A stretch of DNA of 53,901 nucleotides, taken from assembly GCF_001758425.2 (NCBI RefSeq), contig NZ_MDSS02000019.1:1-53901 (forward strand), read 5' to 3'. Source of the stretch: Nesterenkonia sp. PF2B19. Lineage in GTDB: Bacteria > Actinomycetota > Actinomycetes > Actinomycetales > Micrococcaceae. Positions 33,237 through 41,853 of the stretch are shown in pieces (positions within the stretch are counted from its first letter, which is position 1; each line of letters starts with the position of its first letter). The notes beneath the pieces are model-generated. The model had not been told where the DNA came from. It was given only the letters and a program-made list of their open reading frames with translations, and did not search any database. The position numbers and the translations under genes were made by a program.

Positions 33237-34865
33237 TCATGCGACCCGGAACTCGATGCGGTGATGCCCCGTGGCCGCGTTCGGGATCGGGTCCCGTCGC
33301 ACTCCGGTCTGCACCTCCCCGGAGGTGGTCACCGCCCGCACGGTCGCGGCATGCCGGCCCGGCTCCACCCCGTCGAAGGACAGGCGCCACTGCCGCCAGG
33401 TGTCCACTGAGACCTCGGCGGCCAGCTCGGCCGCCTGCCAGTCGCCGTCGTCGAGCTTGACCTCGACGGCTGCGATCCCGTCATGCTGGGCCCAGGCCGT
33501 GCCCGCGACGACGACTCCGTCGCGGGGCACCGTGGCCAGTGGACCGGGCACGTCGATGCGCGAGGCGACCAGGACCGGCCCTCTCGCGTCCCAGCCTCGG
33601 TCGGTCCAATAGGCCGTGTCCCGGTCGAAGCGGGTCAGATGGAGCTCCACCACCCATTTGGTGGCCGAGACATACCCATAGAGGCCCGGGACGACCAGCC
33701 GGGCCGGGTAGCCGTGCTGCCGGGGCAGGGGTTCACCGTTCATCCCCACGGCCAGCAGCGCCGCGCGCTCGTCTGTGAGCACCTCCAGCGGAGTCGAGGC
33801 GGTGAAGCCGTCCACAGACCGGGAGAGCACCATGTCCGCATGGGGCAGGGGCCGCGCCCGAGCCAACAGCTCCCGCACCGGATATCCCAGCCACGTGGCA
33901 GTGCCGAGCAGATCTCCGCCGACAGGATTGGAGACACAGGTCAAGGTCACATGATGCTCCTCGAGCGGGAGTCCCAGCAGCTCGCTCATGTCGATGCTGA
34001 CCTCTTCCTCCACCATGCCGGTGATCCGCAGAGTCCATTCACCCGGCTCCAGCTCCGGAACCACCAAGGCGGTGTCGATGCGGTAGAAGTCATCGTTCGG
34101 TGTGATGAACGGAGGGACCCCCGCCACGTCGACCGAGGCCGCCGCAGGCACCGGTGACGCGCCACGAGCCGGTCGCGGCAGCACCAGTTCGACAAGCCGC
34201 TCCCCCGCCTGCCGGCCGAAGGCACCGATCGATCGCCCGAGGGCGAAGCAGGCGATCGCCAGAGCAGCAGTCCCGGAAGCCGCCCCCAGAAAGGCGCGCC
34301 GCGACGCACTGCGCCGGACGGGATCGGGTTCCGCCTCCCCCTCCCACTGTGCGTCGCTCTCAGCCCTCCGGCGCGCCGGCCCCTGCCCAGATCCTGCAGC
34401 GACCCCCACCCCCGCGAGCCGCCAGAGCCCGAACAGGACCGCCAGACCCGCGACGATCGCCAGGGCGGAGGGGATGAGATCCGCCGCGGCGGTCTCGGGC
34501 CGACGTACCACCGCGGCAGACAGGAGCGCCGCCACCGCGAGGAAGATCGTGGAGGCGACTCTCGGGAGGCGCCGCCCGAGAGCACCGATGCCTGCGGCCA
34601 TCACCACGCCGCCCAGCCCCATGACCAGGAACAGCACAGGCTTGTTCCACGGCCCCAGCACCGCGATCGCCGTCTCCTGGAGCGCTGGGGGTGCGAACTC
34701 GATGACAGTGGATCCGAGGGCGACGAGGGGCGAGGCGGCCGGGCGAAAGGCTCGGGCGATCACGTCGGCGACGCCGAGGAGGACGGCGGCGGCGAGCACG
34801 CCTGCGGCCGCATGCCGCCTGTACGCGGCGATCCTTCTCCACTGGTGCGATGTCATGACCTGCAT
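33237..34865 (-). CDS. Membrane-anchored molybdopterin-dependent oxidoreductase (sulfite-oxidase family)
   Basis: A 542-residue protein. The N-terminal 215 residues hold about five helices, the last preceded by SRRAFLGAASG, which resembles a twin-arginine signal and suggests export of the folded cofactor domain. The catalytic domain follows: Cys310 in HVTLTCVSNPVGG is the molybdenum ligand. A C-terminal Mo-co dimerisation domain ends the protein (VKLDDGDWQAAEL). Relatives oxidise sulfite or reduce methionine sulfoxide or other S/N-oxides; the donor here is unknown. It sits 62 bases after the anti-sigma gene and probably belongs to the SigK operon. Confidence 0.9.
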   Translation of the reverse strand: MQVMTSHQWRRIAAYRRHAAAGVLAAAVLLGVADVIARAFRPAASPLVALGSTVIEFAPPALQETAIAVLGPWNKPVLFLVMGLGGVVMAAGIGALGRRLPRVASTIFLAVAALLSAAVVRRPETAAADLIPSALAIVAGLAVLFGLWRLAGVGVAAGSGQGPARRRAESDAQWEGEAEPDPVRRSASRRAFLGAASGTAALAIACFALGRSIGAFGRQAGERLVELVLPRPARGASPVPAAASVDVAGVPPFITPNDDFYRIDTALVVPELEPGEWTLRITGMVEEEVSIDMSELLGLPLEEHHVTLTCVSNPVGGDLLGTATWLGYPVRELLARARPLPHADMVLSRSVDGFTASTPLEVLTDERAALLAVGMNGEPLPRQHGYPARLVVPGLYGYVSATKWVVELHLTRFDRDTAYWTDRGWDARGPVLVASRIDVPGPLATVPRDGVVVAGTAWAQHDGIAAVEVKLDDGDWQAAELAAEVSVDTWRQWRLSFDGVEPGRHAATVRAVTTSGEVQTGVRRDPIPNAATGHHRIEFRVA

Positions 34866-34927
34866 TCGGAGCCGATCGCGGACCGGATGGGACGCGCCGT
34901 CCTTCGATGACTCAGTCGGTCAGGCTG

Positions 34928-35701
34928 TCAGAGCTCCGCGACGACCAGCGGCTCTGATGTCGGCTCCTCCGATCCTCCTTCGGGCTCGACGGTGATCCCG
35001 ACGGCAGCGTCGGCGGAGAAGGACGGCCCCGTCACGACGGCAGGCCCTTCGGCGGTCATCAGTCCGGCGTCGTGTGCTCCGTCCTGGTCGATGATCCACA
35101 TCTGCAGATCCTGGCCTTCTTCAGGGCCCTCCATGTCATGCGGAGTGACCAGTATCAGCTGCTCGGTGACGGAGTAGGACACGGTCACGCTGGAGCCGTC
35201 GCCCACCTCGACGTGCTGGGCCGCCAGGTCCGGAGCTCCCAGGAGTCGCTGGACCTCCTGCTGCTCCGCATCGAGGCCCGCGACGGTCTCGCGCAGCTGC
35301 TCGTTCTCCGCCTGGGCGCGCAGCGCCACCCCTCCCAGGACCGCACAGAGAAGCAGGAGGAACGAGGCCGCCAGGGCGAAATACAGCGCCGGACGGTTTC
35401 GCCGGACTTGGCGGCCGGGGCCTGTCACGGGCCCCCTCTCCGGCGCAGAGCCGCGGACGGGCTCGCCGGAGGCGGCGAGGATGTTCTGCCGGGGGATGGA
35501 CAGGATGGCCTGGGCCGCCTCCTCGGAGGGCGCCATCGGCTCGTCATCGGCGGCGACCAACGCCATAGTCTCCTCGAAATCCGCCACCTCACGGGCGAAC
35601 TCCGCGTCCTCGTGGAGGAGCCGCTCAGCCTCAGCCGCCTCGTCGGCACTCAGGCCGCCGATCACATATCCTGCGGCGAGATACTCTCGATCAGTGTGCA
35701 T
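34928..35701 (-). CDS. rskA: RskA-type anti-sigma-K factor
   Basis: A 257-residue membrane anti-sigma factor. The cytoplasmic N-terminus (about 1-100) begins DREYLAAGYVIGGLSADEAAEAERLL, as in RskA proteins. One transmembrane helix lies at about 106-126 (LYFALAASFLLLLCAVLGGV), followed by a coiled coil (AENEQLRETVAGLDAEQQEVQ) and the extracellular RskA domain (LQMWIIDQDGAHDAGLM). It holds the sigma factor until regulated proteolysis releases it. The start overlaps the sigma gene by 11 bases. Confidence 0.9.
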   Translation of the reverse strand: MHTDREYLAAGYVIGGLSADEAAEAERLLHEDAEFAREVADFEETMALVAADDEPMAPSEEAAQAILSIPRQNILAASGEPVRGSAPERGPVTGPGRQVRRNRPALYFALAASFLLLLCAVLGGVALRAQAENEQLRETVAGLDAEQQEVQRLLGAPDLAAQHVEVGDGSSVTVSYSVTEQLILVTPHDMEGPEEGQDLQMWIIDQDGAHDAGLMTAEGPAVVTGPSFSADAAVGITVEPEGGSEEPTSEPLVVAEL

Positions 35702-36305
35702 CGGTCACCCCCAGTGAAGTCCTCAGCCGTCGCATGCCGTCTCTGATCCTCGTCTTCACCGTTCCCAGAGGGACACCGAGATGATCGGCGATCTCGACAT
35801 GCGTCATGCCGTGATAGTAGGCGAGGGCGATCGCACGCGCCTGGTCCTCCGGCAGTCCCTGCACAGCCCGGGCCGCACGGGCCGACTCGATGTTCTCCAG
35901 CGCCTCGTACTGCACGTCCGGGGACTCCTGCCGCAGCTGCCCCTCCCCATGCGCGGTGTCACGCTCCCGCTGTGCGCTGACCGAGCGCACTCTGTCGATG
36001 GCCCGGCGGCGGCTGACGGTGATGAGCCAGGCGCGGCCGCTGCCCCGGCCGGGGTCGAAGCGGGAGCAGTCCTCCCACACTTCGGCGAAGACATCCTGGA
36101 GGATCTCCTCGGCCAGAGCTCGGCTGCGCACGATCCGCAGGATGACGGCCAGGAGCACGGAGCCTTGGCCCCGGAAGAGCTCTTCGAACGCCTGAGCGTC
36201 TCCGCTCGCCGTGCGGACCAGCAGCTCCCCGCACGGGTCAGGACCGCCCAGGGAAGCAGGCGGGTTCACGCCTTCTCCCCCGCGGGTCCGTTCAGGATTG
36301 GTCAT
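35691..36305 (-). CDS. sigK: SigK-type ECF RNA polymerase sigma factor
   Basis: A 204-residue ECF sigma factor. Region 2 (FEELFRGQGSVLLAVILRIVRS, AEEILQDVFAEVWEDCSRFDPGRG) and region 4 (LPEDQARAIALAYYHGMTHVEIADHLGVPLGTVKTRIRDGMRRL in the C-terminal 60 residues) are both clear. The ATG at 36305 is chosen; a GTG seven codons upstream is possible. In mycobacteria SigK, restrained by RskA, drives the fasciclin antigens mpt70/mpt83. The same neighbours occur here. Confidence 0.9.
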   Translation of the reverse strand: MTNPERTRGGEGVNPPASLGGPDPCGELLVRTASGDAQAFEELFRGQGSVLLAVILRIVRSRALAEEILQDVFAEVWEDCSRFDPGRGSGRAWLITVSRRRAIDRVRSVSAQRERDTAHGEGQLRQESPDVQYEALENIESARAARAVQGLPEDQARAIALAYYHGMTHVEIADHLGVPLGTVKTRIRDGMRRLRTSLGVTDAH

Positions 36306-36497
36306 GCCACCATCATGCCAGGTCACAGAAGGGACAGGAACTGCCGCACCGAACCCGGAGCGAGCGCCACCAGGATCCGGCCACCACGAGCCCCTGACGA
36401 CGACGGCGCTCGGCAGGCACCCCGCGGAGCCACCTGCCCGAGCGCCGCAACGACGTCGGAGCTGAGAAACCTCAGAGGATCTCTCGGTGATTCGCCC

Positions 36498-37223
36498 TCA
36501 CTGCTCCGCCATCTCAGGCATTAGCACCCCGTCGATCATGTAGACCGTGGCGTTGGCAGTCTGCACTCCGCCGCAGACCAACCCGGCCTCGTCGAACATC
36601 AGCTCGTCGCCCTCTCCGGTGATCTCCACCGTGTCGCCGTTGACGGTCTCGTGCTCACCGGCGATCTCATCGGGGCTCAGCTGACCGGGGATCACGTGGT
36701 ACGTGAGCACCGAGGTCAGCGCGTCGGCATCCTCAGCCAGCGCGTTCAGGTCGTCTTCCGGCACGTCGGCGAAGGCATCGTCGACAGGGGCCAGGACCGT
36801 GAACTCGTCACCGTTGAGGGTGTCGACCAGGTCTACGTCAGGGTTCAGCTCGCCGGAGACCGCCGCGGTCAGCGTGGTGAGCATCGGGTTGTTGGAGGCC
36901 GCGGTGGCCACCGGGTCCTGGGCCATGCCTTCGACCGAACCGTCCCCATCGGGCACCTGTTCGGCGTAGTCCCCACAGGCGGCACCGACCAGATCGGCCG
37001 CCGGGTCCATACCTTCCTCCATGTCCGCGTCATCCTGGGCCGCGGCGTCGTCGTCCATGTCCTCGTCTGTCTCCGTGGCGCCGTCGTCCTGAGTCATCTC
37101 CTCCTGCCCTTCCGCCGGGGCTTCGTCCTCAGCCGTGTCATCGGCGCAGGCGGTGAGCCCGAGCAGGGAGATCACCCCGATCCCCAGGATGGCGGAGGCG
37201 GTGGACTTCGTCTGAGTCTTCAT
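36498..37223 (-). CDS. MPT83-like fasciclin-domain lipoprotein
   Basis: A 241-residue lipoprotein. The signal peptide ends in the lipobox LTAC (Cys26). A very acidic linker (about 27-75) leads to a single FAS1 domain with [51 protein letters not shown] and [21 protein letters not shown]. These closely follow the mycobacterial MPT70/MPT83 sequence. It is an exported, probably adhesive or surface-interacting protein. AGGAG lies seven bases before the ATG. A SigK-like promoter candidate lies about 90 bases upstream. Confidence 0.93.
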   Translation of the reverse strand: MKTQTKSTASAILGIGVISLLGLTACADDTAEDEAPAEGQEEMTQDDGATETDEDMDDDAAAQDDADMEEGMDPAADLVGAACGDYAEQVPDGDGSVEGMAQDPVATAASNNPMLTTLTAAVSGELNPDVDLVDTLNGDEFTVLAPVDDAFADVPEDDLNALAEDADALTSVLTYHVIPGQLSPDEIAGEHETVNGDTVEITGEGDELMFDEAGLVCGGVQTANATVYMIDGVLMPEMAEQ

Positions 37224-37309
37224 GACTGATCTCCTCGTCGTCGTGCGTCTCGCCGAGGGACATCCCCGACGCCGCGACCCGACCGTTCGGCACGGGCCGT
37301 CACGAAGGG

Positions 37310-37337
37310 GTTCGGCGCCATGCGGACTCTGGATTGG
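37310..37337 (-). promoter_or_regulatory. Candidate SigK-type promoter upstream of the fasciclin gene
   Basis: On the minus strand CCAATCC (37337-37331) and CCGAAC (37315-37310) are 15 bases apart. From memory, mycobacterial SigK promoters have CCATCC and CCGAAT boxes about 16-17 apart. The match is imperfect and no equally good copy was found upstream of sigK. Confidence 0.35.
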
Positions 37338-37398
37338 ATCAGTGTGCCCTCTCTTGCGAAGAACCCGCTGCCCGTGAGGACCGCCTGCCGCACTCCGA

Positions 37399-38178
37399 TC
37401 AGAGCTGCGGCCGCTCCTCCAGGTGGGCGAGCAACGTATCCCGGACGAACCTGGCTCCGCGCTGGCCTCCGTAGGTGGCGGCGAAGCGCTCGTCGTCCAC
37501 GTACATGTGGGCCAGGCATTCCACGTAGCGACGCCGGCCTGCCTGCTCCTCGGACTCCATGGAGGTGCCGGGCATCTGGCGCAGCCAGAGGATCTGCTCG
37601 GCGGCCAGCGCCTGACCGAGCTCGCCGCGGGGGTCGCCGTCCTCGGCGGCAGCCTGCTGCCAGCGGGCGATGAGGTCTTCGGCTTCGCGCCTGAGCTTCA
37701 GCTGCTCCTGGTAAGTCTTGGAGGTCCACCAGGCGATGCTGCGCTGGTAGGACTCCTCACCCCAGCGCTCGATGACCTCCTCCTTGTGCTGTGCGTCGAA
37801 ACCGTCCATCATCACCTCCATCGTCGGGGAGCGCCCGTCCCTGCGGGCCTGAAGCGTGTGTCGCACGGCGTGGATCTGCGCGCCGAGCCTGTGCTGTTCA
37901 GCTTGGAGCCGCTCGACGAGCCGCTCGAGCCTGTGGACCTCCGTTCCGGGCTGCGCCAGCGCCTCCCGGATCTCCAGGAGCGGCATCCCCAGGTCCCGGA
38001 GGACGAGGATCTGCTGGAGGCGCGCGACGGCGTCGGCGTCATAGTGCCGTCGGCCGTCGAGTCCGGTGCGGGTGGGCTCCAGGAGCCCGACGGCGTCGTA
38101 GTGCCGCAGCGTACGGCTGCTCACTCCGGCCCGTCGGCAGAGCTCCTGGATGTCCCATTCATGGGTTCTGCTGTCCAT
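37399..38178 (-). CDS. TipA-type MerR family regulator
   Basis: A 259-residue protein. Residues 1-75 form the MerR DNA-binding domain ([38 protein letters not shown]). A long coiled coil follows ([22 protein letters not shown]), then a TipAS antibiotic-binding-like domain from about residue 145 ([41 protein letters not shown]). TipA proteins bind thiopeptides or other xenobiotics and activate export genes. It is divergent from an MFS drug exporter, and its own promoter has the 19-base spacer typical of MerR control. Confidence 0.92.
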   Translation of the reverse strand: MDSRTHEWDIQELCRRAGVSSRTLRHYDAVGLLEPTRTGLDGRRHYDADAVARLQQILVLRDLGMPLLEIREALAQPGTEVHRLERLVERLQAEQHRLGAQIHAVRHTLQARRDGRSPTMEVMMDGFDAQHKEEVIERWGEESYQRSIAWWTSKTYQEQLKLRREAEDLIARWQQAAAEDGDPRGELGQALAAEQILWLRQMPGTSMESEEQAGRRRYVECLAHMYVDDERFAATYGGQRGARFVRDTLLAHLEERPQL

Positions 38179-38185
38179 GGGTCCC

Positions 38186-38216
38186 ACGCTAGAGGTTGAC
38201 GTCGCGTCAACGTCAA
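38186..38216 (-). promoter_or_regulatory. MerR-type promoter of the TipA-like gene
   Basis: On the minus strand TTGACG (38216-38211) and TAGCGT (38191-38186) are 19 bases apart. The spacer carries a dyad of two seven-base arms, GTTGACG and CGTCAAC, around three bases (38195-38211). The ATG is seven bases below the -10 box, so the message may be leaderless. Confidence 0.7.
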
Positions 38217-38233
38217 CAGTGAGGCGACGAAGC

Positions 38234-38255
38234 AAACATTACATCTGTAATGTTT
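38234..38255. promoter_or_regulatory. Perfect 22-base palindrome in the MFS exporter promoter
   Basis: Arms AAACATTACA and TGTAATGTTT flank TC. The site covers the putative -35 box (ATTACA, 38238-38243), 17 bases from TACGAT (38261-38266), so binding would block transcription of the exporter. The sequence style suits a TetR-family operator, but no TetR gene is in the window. Confidence 0.75.
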
Positions 38256-38404
38256 CGTGCTACGATGGTCGACGTCGGGTCACCACGACCCGGAAGGACG
38301 GCCACGTTCTGATGCCGCCGATCTGCCCCAGGCGGCCCGTCTTCCAGAAGAAGATCCCGCTGCGCCCCGCCGTCCCGCGCAGCGATCGAAAGGTATGTGG
38401 GACG

Positions 38405-39961
38405 ATGTCCTCGCCTCAGACCGCGAGCATCCAGACTCCGCACTATGCATCCCCCTCGACACCGCGTGCCGGCGCCCGCCAGTGGCTGGGCTTGGCCACC
38501 CTGGTGCTCCCCGTGGTGCTCATCGCCGTCGACATGACCGTGCTCGGCTTCGCCGTCCCGCATCTCAGCGAGGACCTGGCGCCCACCAGCGGCCAGCTGC
38601 TGTGGATCGTCGACATCTACGCGTTCATGCTGGCGGGACTGCTCATCACCATGGGATCCGTGGGTGACCGGATCGGCCGACGCCGGCTCCTGATGATCGG
38701 GACGGCTGGCTTCGGTGTGGCTTCTGCCATCGCCGCGTTCAGCGTCAGCGCCGAGATGCTGATCGCCGCCCGGGCGCTGCTGGGGCTGGCGGGAGCCACC
38801 CTGATGCCCTCGACGCTGTCCCTGATCCGGAACCTGTTCCCGAATCCCCGCCAGCGGACCCTGGCGATCGCCATCTGGGCCTCCGCGTTTTCCGCCGGGG
38901 CCGCCCTCGGCCCCATCATCGGCGGTGCCCTGCTGGAGCACTTCTTCTGGGGATCGGTGTTCCTGATCAACCTGCCGGTGGTCGTGGTGATCCTGATCGC
39001 CATGCCGTTCCTGGTCACCGAGTCCCGAGACCCCCATCCGGGCCGGCTCGACCTGTTCAGCGTGCTGCTCTCCCTGACAGGCATGATCACCGCCGTCTAC
39101 GGCATCAAGAAGCTCGTCGAGGGCTACCTCGAGGTGCTGCCCGTGGCTGCGCTGCTCGTCGGCGTCGCCCTGCTGGCGCTCTTCGTCCGCCGTCAGCGAA
39201 GCCTGGAGCACCCGCTGCTGGACCTGCGTCTGTTCGCGATGCCGCGCTTCCGGGCCGGGGTGAGTGCGAACTTCATGCTGGTGTTCGCCATGGTCGGCTC
39301 GATGTTCTTCCTCCCCCAGCTGCTGCAGCTCGGCTACGGGATGTCCCCGCTCCATGCCTCGCTGATGTTGGTCCCCGGACTGGTCATCTCTGTGGCGGCC
39401 AGCTTCCTGGTGATCCCGATCGCCCGCGCCACCTCGCTGCGGGCGGTGATCGTCGGCGGAATCCTGATCGCCGCCGCCGGCTACGCGGTGCTGATCCTGG
39501 CACCGGTGGAGGCCGGCTGGGCGTTCGTGATGGCCGCATTCTTCCTGATCGGCCTGGGTGTGGGCATGGCGGAGACCATGACCAATGACGCCGTGCTCAC
39601 CTCCGCGCCCGCGGACCGGGCCGGCGCCGCCTCAGCGGTCTCGGAGACCGCCTACGAACTGGGCGGCGCGCTCGGCGTCGCCGTGCTGGGCAGCATCCTG
39701 GCCGCCGGTTACCGCAGCGGCATCGACGCCGTCGAGGGTGTGCCCGCCTCCGCGATGGAGCAGGCCTCCCAGACGCTGGGAGCCGCCCACGCCGCCTCGG
39801 AACGGCTCAGCGGTTCCGCCGGGACTGCGCTGATGGACGCCGCCCGGGAGGCCTTCGTCTCGGGCGTGCACCTGACCAGCGCGATCGCGGTGGCCATCGT
39901 CGTCTTCGCCGCCGTCACGGTGTTCGTGATGCTGCGCGGCGATGCCGCACGCAGCCGCTGA
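38405..39961 (+). CDS. MFS multidrug exporter (EmrB/QacA, DHA2 type)
   Basis: A 518-residue exporter with about 14 helices. TMGSVGDRIGRRRLL is the loop 2-3 signature, and WIVDIYAFMLAGLLI, LGPIIGGALLEHFFWGSVFLINLP and a helix-rich second half are typical of QacA/SmvA-like pumps. VDMTVLGFAVPHL gives the acidic residue of helix 1 found in cationic-drug pumps. The ATG at 38405 is preferred; an in-frame ATG at 38312 would add an unusual basic leader. Divergent from a TipA-like regulator and preceded by a TetR-style palindrome. Confidence 0.9.
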   Translation: MSSPQTASIQTPHYASPSTPRAGARQWLGLATLVLPVVLIAVDMTVLGFAVPHLSEDLAPTSGQLLWIVDIYAFMLAGLLITMGSVGDRIGRRRLLMIGTAGFGVASAIAAFSVSAEMLIAARALLGLAGATLMPSTLSLIRNLFPNPRQRTLAIAIWASAFSAGAALGPIIGGALLEHFFWGSVFLINLPVVVVILIAMPFLVTESRDPHPGRLDLFSVLLSLTGMITAVYGIKKLVEGYLEVLPVAALLVGVALLALFVRRQRSLEHPLLDLRLFAMPRFRAGVSANFMLVFAMVGSMFFLPQLLQLGYGMSPLHASLMLVPGLVISVAASFLVIPIARATSLRAVIVGGILIAAAGYAVLILAPVEAGWAFVMAAFFLIGLGVGMAETMTNDAVLTSAPADRAGAASAVSETAYELGGALGVAVLGSILAAGYRSGIDAVEGVPASAMEQASQTLGAAHAASERLSGSAGTALMDAAREAFVSGVHLTSAIAVAIVVFAAVTVFVMLRGDAARSR

Positions 39962-39974
39962 CCGGGCTGCACCG

Positions 39975-40022
39975 GGACATCATGTCTGCCGCACCAGATC
40001 TGGTGAGGCAGACATGATGTCC
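39975..40022. terminator. 48-base near-perfect inverted repeat, probable bidirectional terminator
   Basis: Two 24-base arms meet directly at an AGATCT centre with a single mismatch. It lies between the convergent MFS and sortase genes, 13 bases after the MFS stop. RNA from either strand would form a very stable hairpin; there is no T-tract, as is common in high-GC actinobacteria. Confidence 0.7.
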
Positions 40023-40096
40023 AGGTGCACATCGACGGCACAGGTGAGAGCGCGTCGTGAGGGGCCGCGCATGCTCCTGCATCGCTGGGCGCAGGC

Positions 40097-40786
40097 TCAG
40101 TCCTTGAGCTCTGCGTAGACGATGAAGTTGTCCTCCAGGACTCCTGTGTCCCGGTTGAGCCCGTCACACGTGATGAGGCGCAGTTCAGGTCCGACGGTGT
40201 TTCCGTAGACGTCGAGCGTGGGGAACTCCTCCTGGGGGAAACGGTCGGTCCGATACACGACGAACTCCGCGAGAGTCCCATCGTCCCGGGTCACCGCGAT
40301 GGTGTCGCCGACCTCCATGGTCGGAAGCTCAGCGAATATCCCGGGGCCTCCTTCCGACGCGTTGCGATGACCGAGGATCACGGCGGGGCCGATCTCACCT
40401 GGCGTGGGTCCGTGCCGGTACCAGCCGGCCGGAGAGCCACCACCGTACGGAGGGACCTCGATGGCGCCGTCGTCCTGCAGCCCCAGGTGCACAAGCTCAG
40501 AGACGACGCCGATAGCAGGCACCTCTACCGAGGTCGGCTCAGCCGGTGCCATCTCCTCAGCGACACTCACCGGCGGTCCGCTCTCAGTACGCACTGGGTC
40601 CAGCCCCGAGTCAGGTCGGTCGGAGGACGGTGCCTCGTCAGCAGGAGCCTCAGACGACGGGCGCTCAGCGCTGACCGGCGAGGCGTAGTCCGGCTCCGGA
40701 GCGCCCGCACAGCCACAGAGGAACAGGACAGCCCCCGTCGCGACGGCGAATGCGCCAGCACGACGGGGGCGGCATGCCGTCCACAT
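40097..40786 (-). CDS. Class F sortase (membrane-anchored)
   Basis: A 229-residue transpeptidase. The N-terminal hydrophobic segment ends LFLCGCAG, which could be a lipobox, then a Ser/Pro/Glu linker of about 60 residues. The catalytic beta-barrel has the His in AVILGHRNASEG, the Cys in LRLITCDG and the Arg in LNRDTGVLEDNFIVYA, the class F pattern. ATG at 40786 follows the CHRD gene by 20 bases on the same strand, so the two are an operon; the CHRD protein is the likely substrate. Confidence 0.88.
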   Translation of the reverse strand: MWTACRPRRAGAFAVATGAVLFLCGCAGAPEPDYASPVSAERPSSEAPADEAPSSDRPDSGLDPVRTESGPPVSVAEEMAPAEPTSVEVPAIGVVSELVHLGLQDDGAIEVPPYGGGSPAGWYRHGPTPGEIGPAVILGHRNASEGGPGIFAELPTMEVGDTIAVTRDDGTLAEFVVYRTDRFPQEEFPTLDVYGNTVGPELRLITCDGLNRDTGVLEDNFIVYAELKD

Positions 40787-40806
40787 GATCTCGTCAGCCC
40801 TGCTGG

Positions 40807-41580
40807 TCAGGCGCGGGCAGTGTGGCGTCGCACGGCCCACGCGCCACCGAGCGCTGCCAATGCGAGCGCTCCGCCGCCGAGTGCGAGGTTCATGCCGTTG
40901 TCCGCCTGCACCGGAGCACCTGTGTCGGCACCACCGTCAGGCATCTCCTCCATCTGCGAAGCGCTCAGCGTCCCGCAGGCGGCCGGAAGCGTCGCCGCCA
41001 GCGGAAGCTCGGGGTCAAGCTCGCTCTGCTTCTGGGCCGCCTCCTCCGGCATCAGGTCCGGGTCCACCCCATGGACCACGACGACGGCGGTGCCCTCCTC
41101 GACGGCGGTGAGAGTGTCGTCAGAGAGTTCGAAGGTCCGCTCATAGGAGTACTCCGAGCCTCCGGGGAACCGGTCGATCGCCAGCCCCGAATCCGGGCTG
41201 GTGTCTCCCTCCGTGGTCAGGGATGTCCCGATGTCTCCATAGAAGTGATGCCCTTCGGGAGTGCTCACCACCCCATCGCCGTCGGTGTCAGCATCCGGGC
41301 CGGGGCAGAGGCCCTGGGCTCCGATGTGGATGTGCTGGGCATGCGGGAAGGGCCCGTCCATGAACTCCTCGGCTGCTCCGGTGACGTTCATCGTGACCGT
41401 CGCCTCCTGGCCATGGATGTCGATCATCACCTCGCCGGTGGTGCCGCTGGAGTTCAGCTCCTCCAATGATGTCTGGACGGACCACGAGTCGTCGTGACTG
41501 TCTGCCATGGCCGGTGACGCAGTCAGCGCCAGTCCGCCGAGGGCCAGTGCAGGAACAGCGAAGAAGGTGGAAGTGCGCAT
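40807..41580 (-). CDS. Secreted CHRD-domain protein with C-terminal membrane anchor
   Basis: A 257-residue exported protein. The signal peptide (MRTSTFFAVPALALGGLALTA region) is cleaved near SPAMADS. The CHRD-like domain spans about 30-200 (HAQHIHIGAQG, HHFYGDIGTSL). The C-terminus has GADTGAPVQADNG, a hydrophobic helix (LALGGGALALAALGGAWAV) and a basic tail, the layout of a sortase substrate without a classical LPxTG. GAGGAG precedes the ATG. Function of CHRD domains is unclear; cell-surface or matrix roles are suggested. Confidence 0.82.
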   Translation of the reverse strand: MRTSTFFAVPALALGGLALTASPAMADSHDDSWSVQTSLEELNSSGTTGEVMIDIHGQEATVTMNVTGAAEEFMDGPFPHAQHIHIGAQGLCPGPDADTDGDGVVSTPEGHHFYGDIGTSLTTEGDTSPDSGLAIDRFPGGSEYSYERTFELSDDTLTAVEEGTAVVVVHGVDPDLMPEEAAQKQSELDPELPLAATLPAACGTLSASQMEEMPDGGADTGAPVQADNGMNLALGGGALALAALGGAWAVRRHTARA

Positions 41581-41746
41581 GGTCGTCTCCTCATTCAGGC
41601 GTCGAACGCTCGGCAAGCCTCGAGGCTCGGCTCATCACGTCAGGATTTTGGCTTGCACGTGACGTTCGTCGCACTTCACGATTCGGATTGGAACTCTCTC
41701 GGAAAATCTCGCGGGTCCAGCCCGCCGACAGGTCCCGCCACCACGA

Positions 41747-41791
41747 CACCGGCCCCTCAGTATCGCCAGAAGCGACGCCGAGGGGCCGGTG
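41747..41791. terminator. Hairpin terminator downstream of the cold-shock gene
   Basis: Perfect 12-base arms CACCGGCCCCTC and GAGGGGCCGGTG enclose 21 bases that hold a smaller TCGC/GCGA stem. It lies about 60 bases past the csp stop on the minus strand. No T-tract follows. Confidence 0.6.
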
Positions 41792-41853
41792 CTGTTCAGG
41801 TCCTGCTCACCGCCGACACGCGAGGCGCGTCACGGGCGGGAGAGAGCTGGGGA

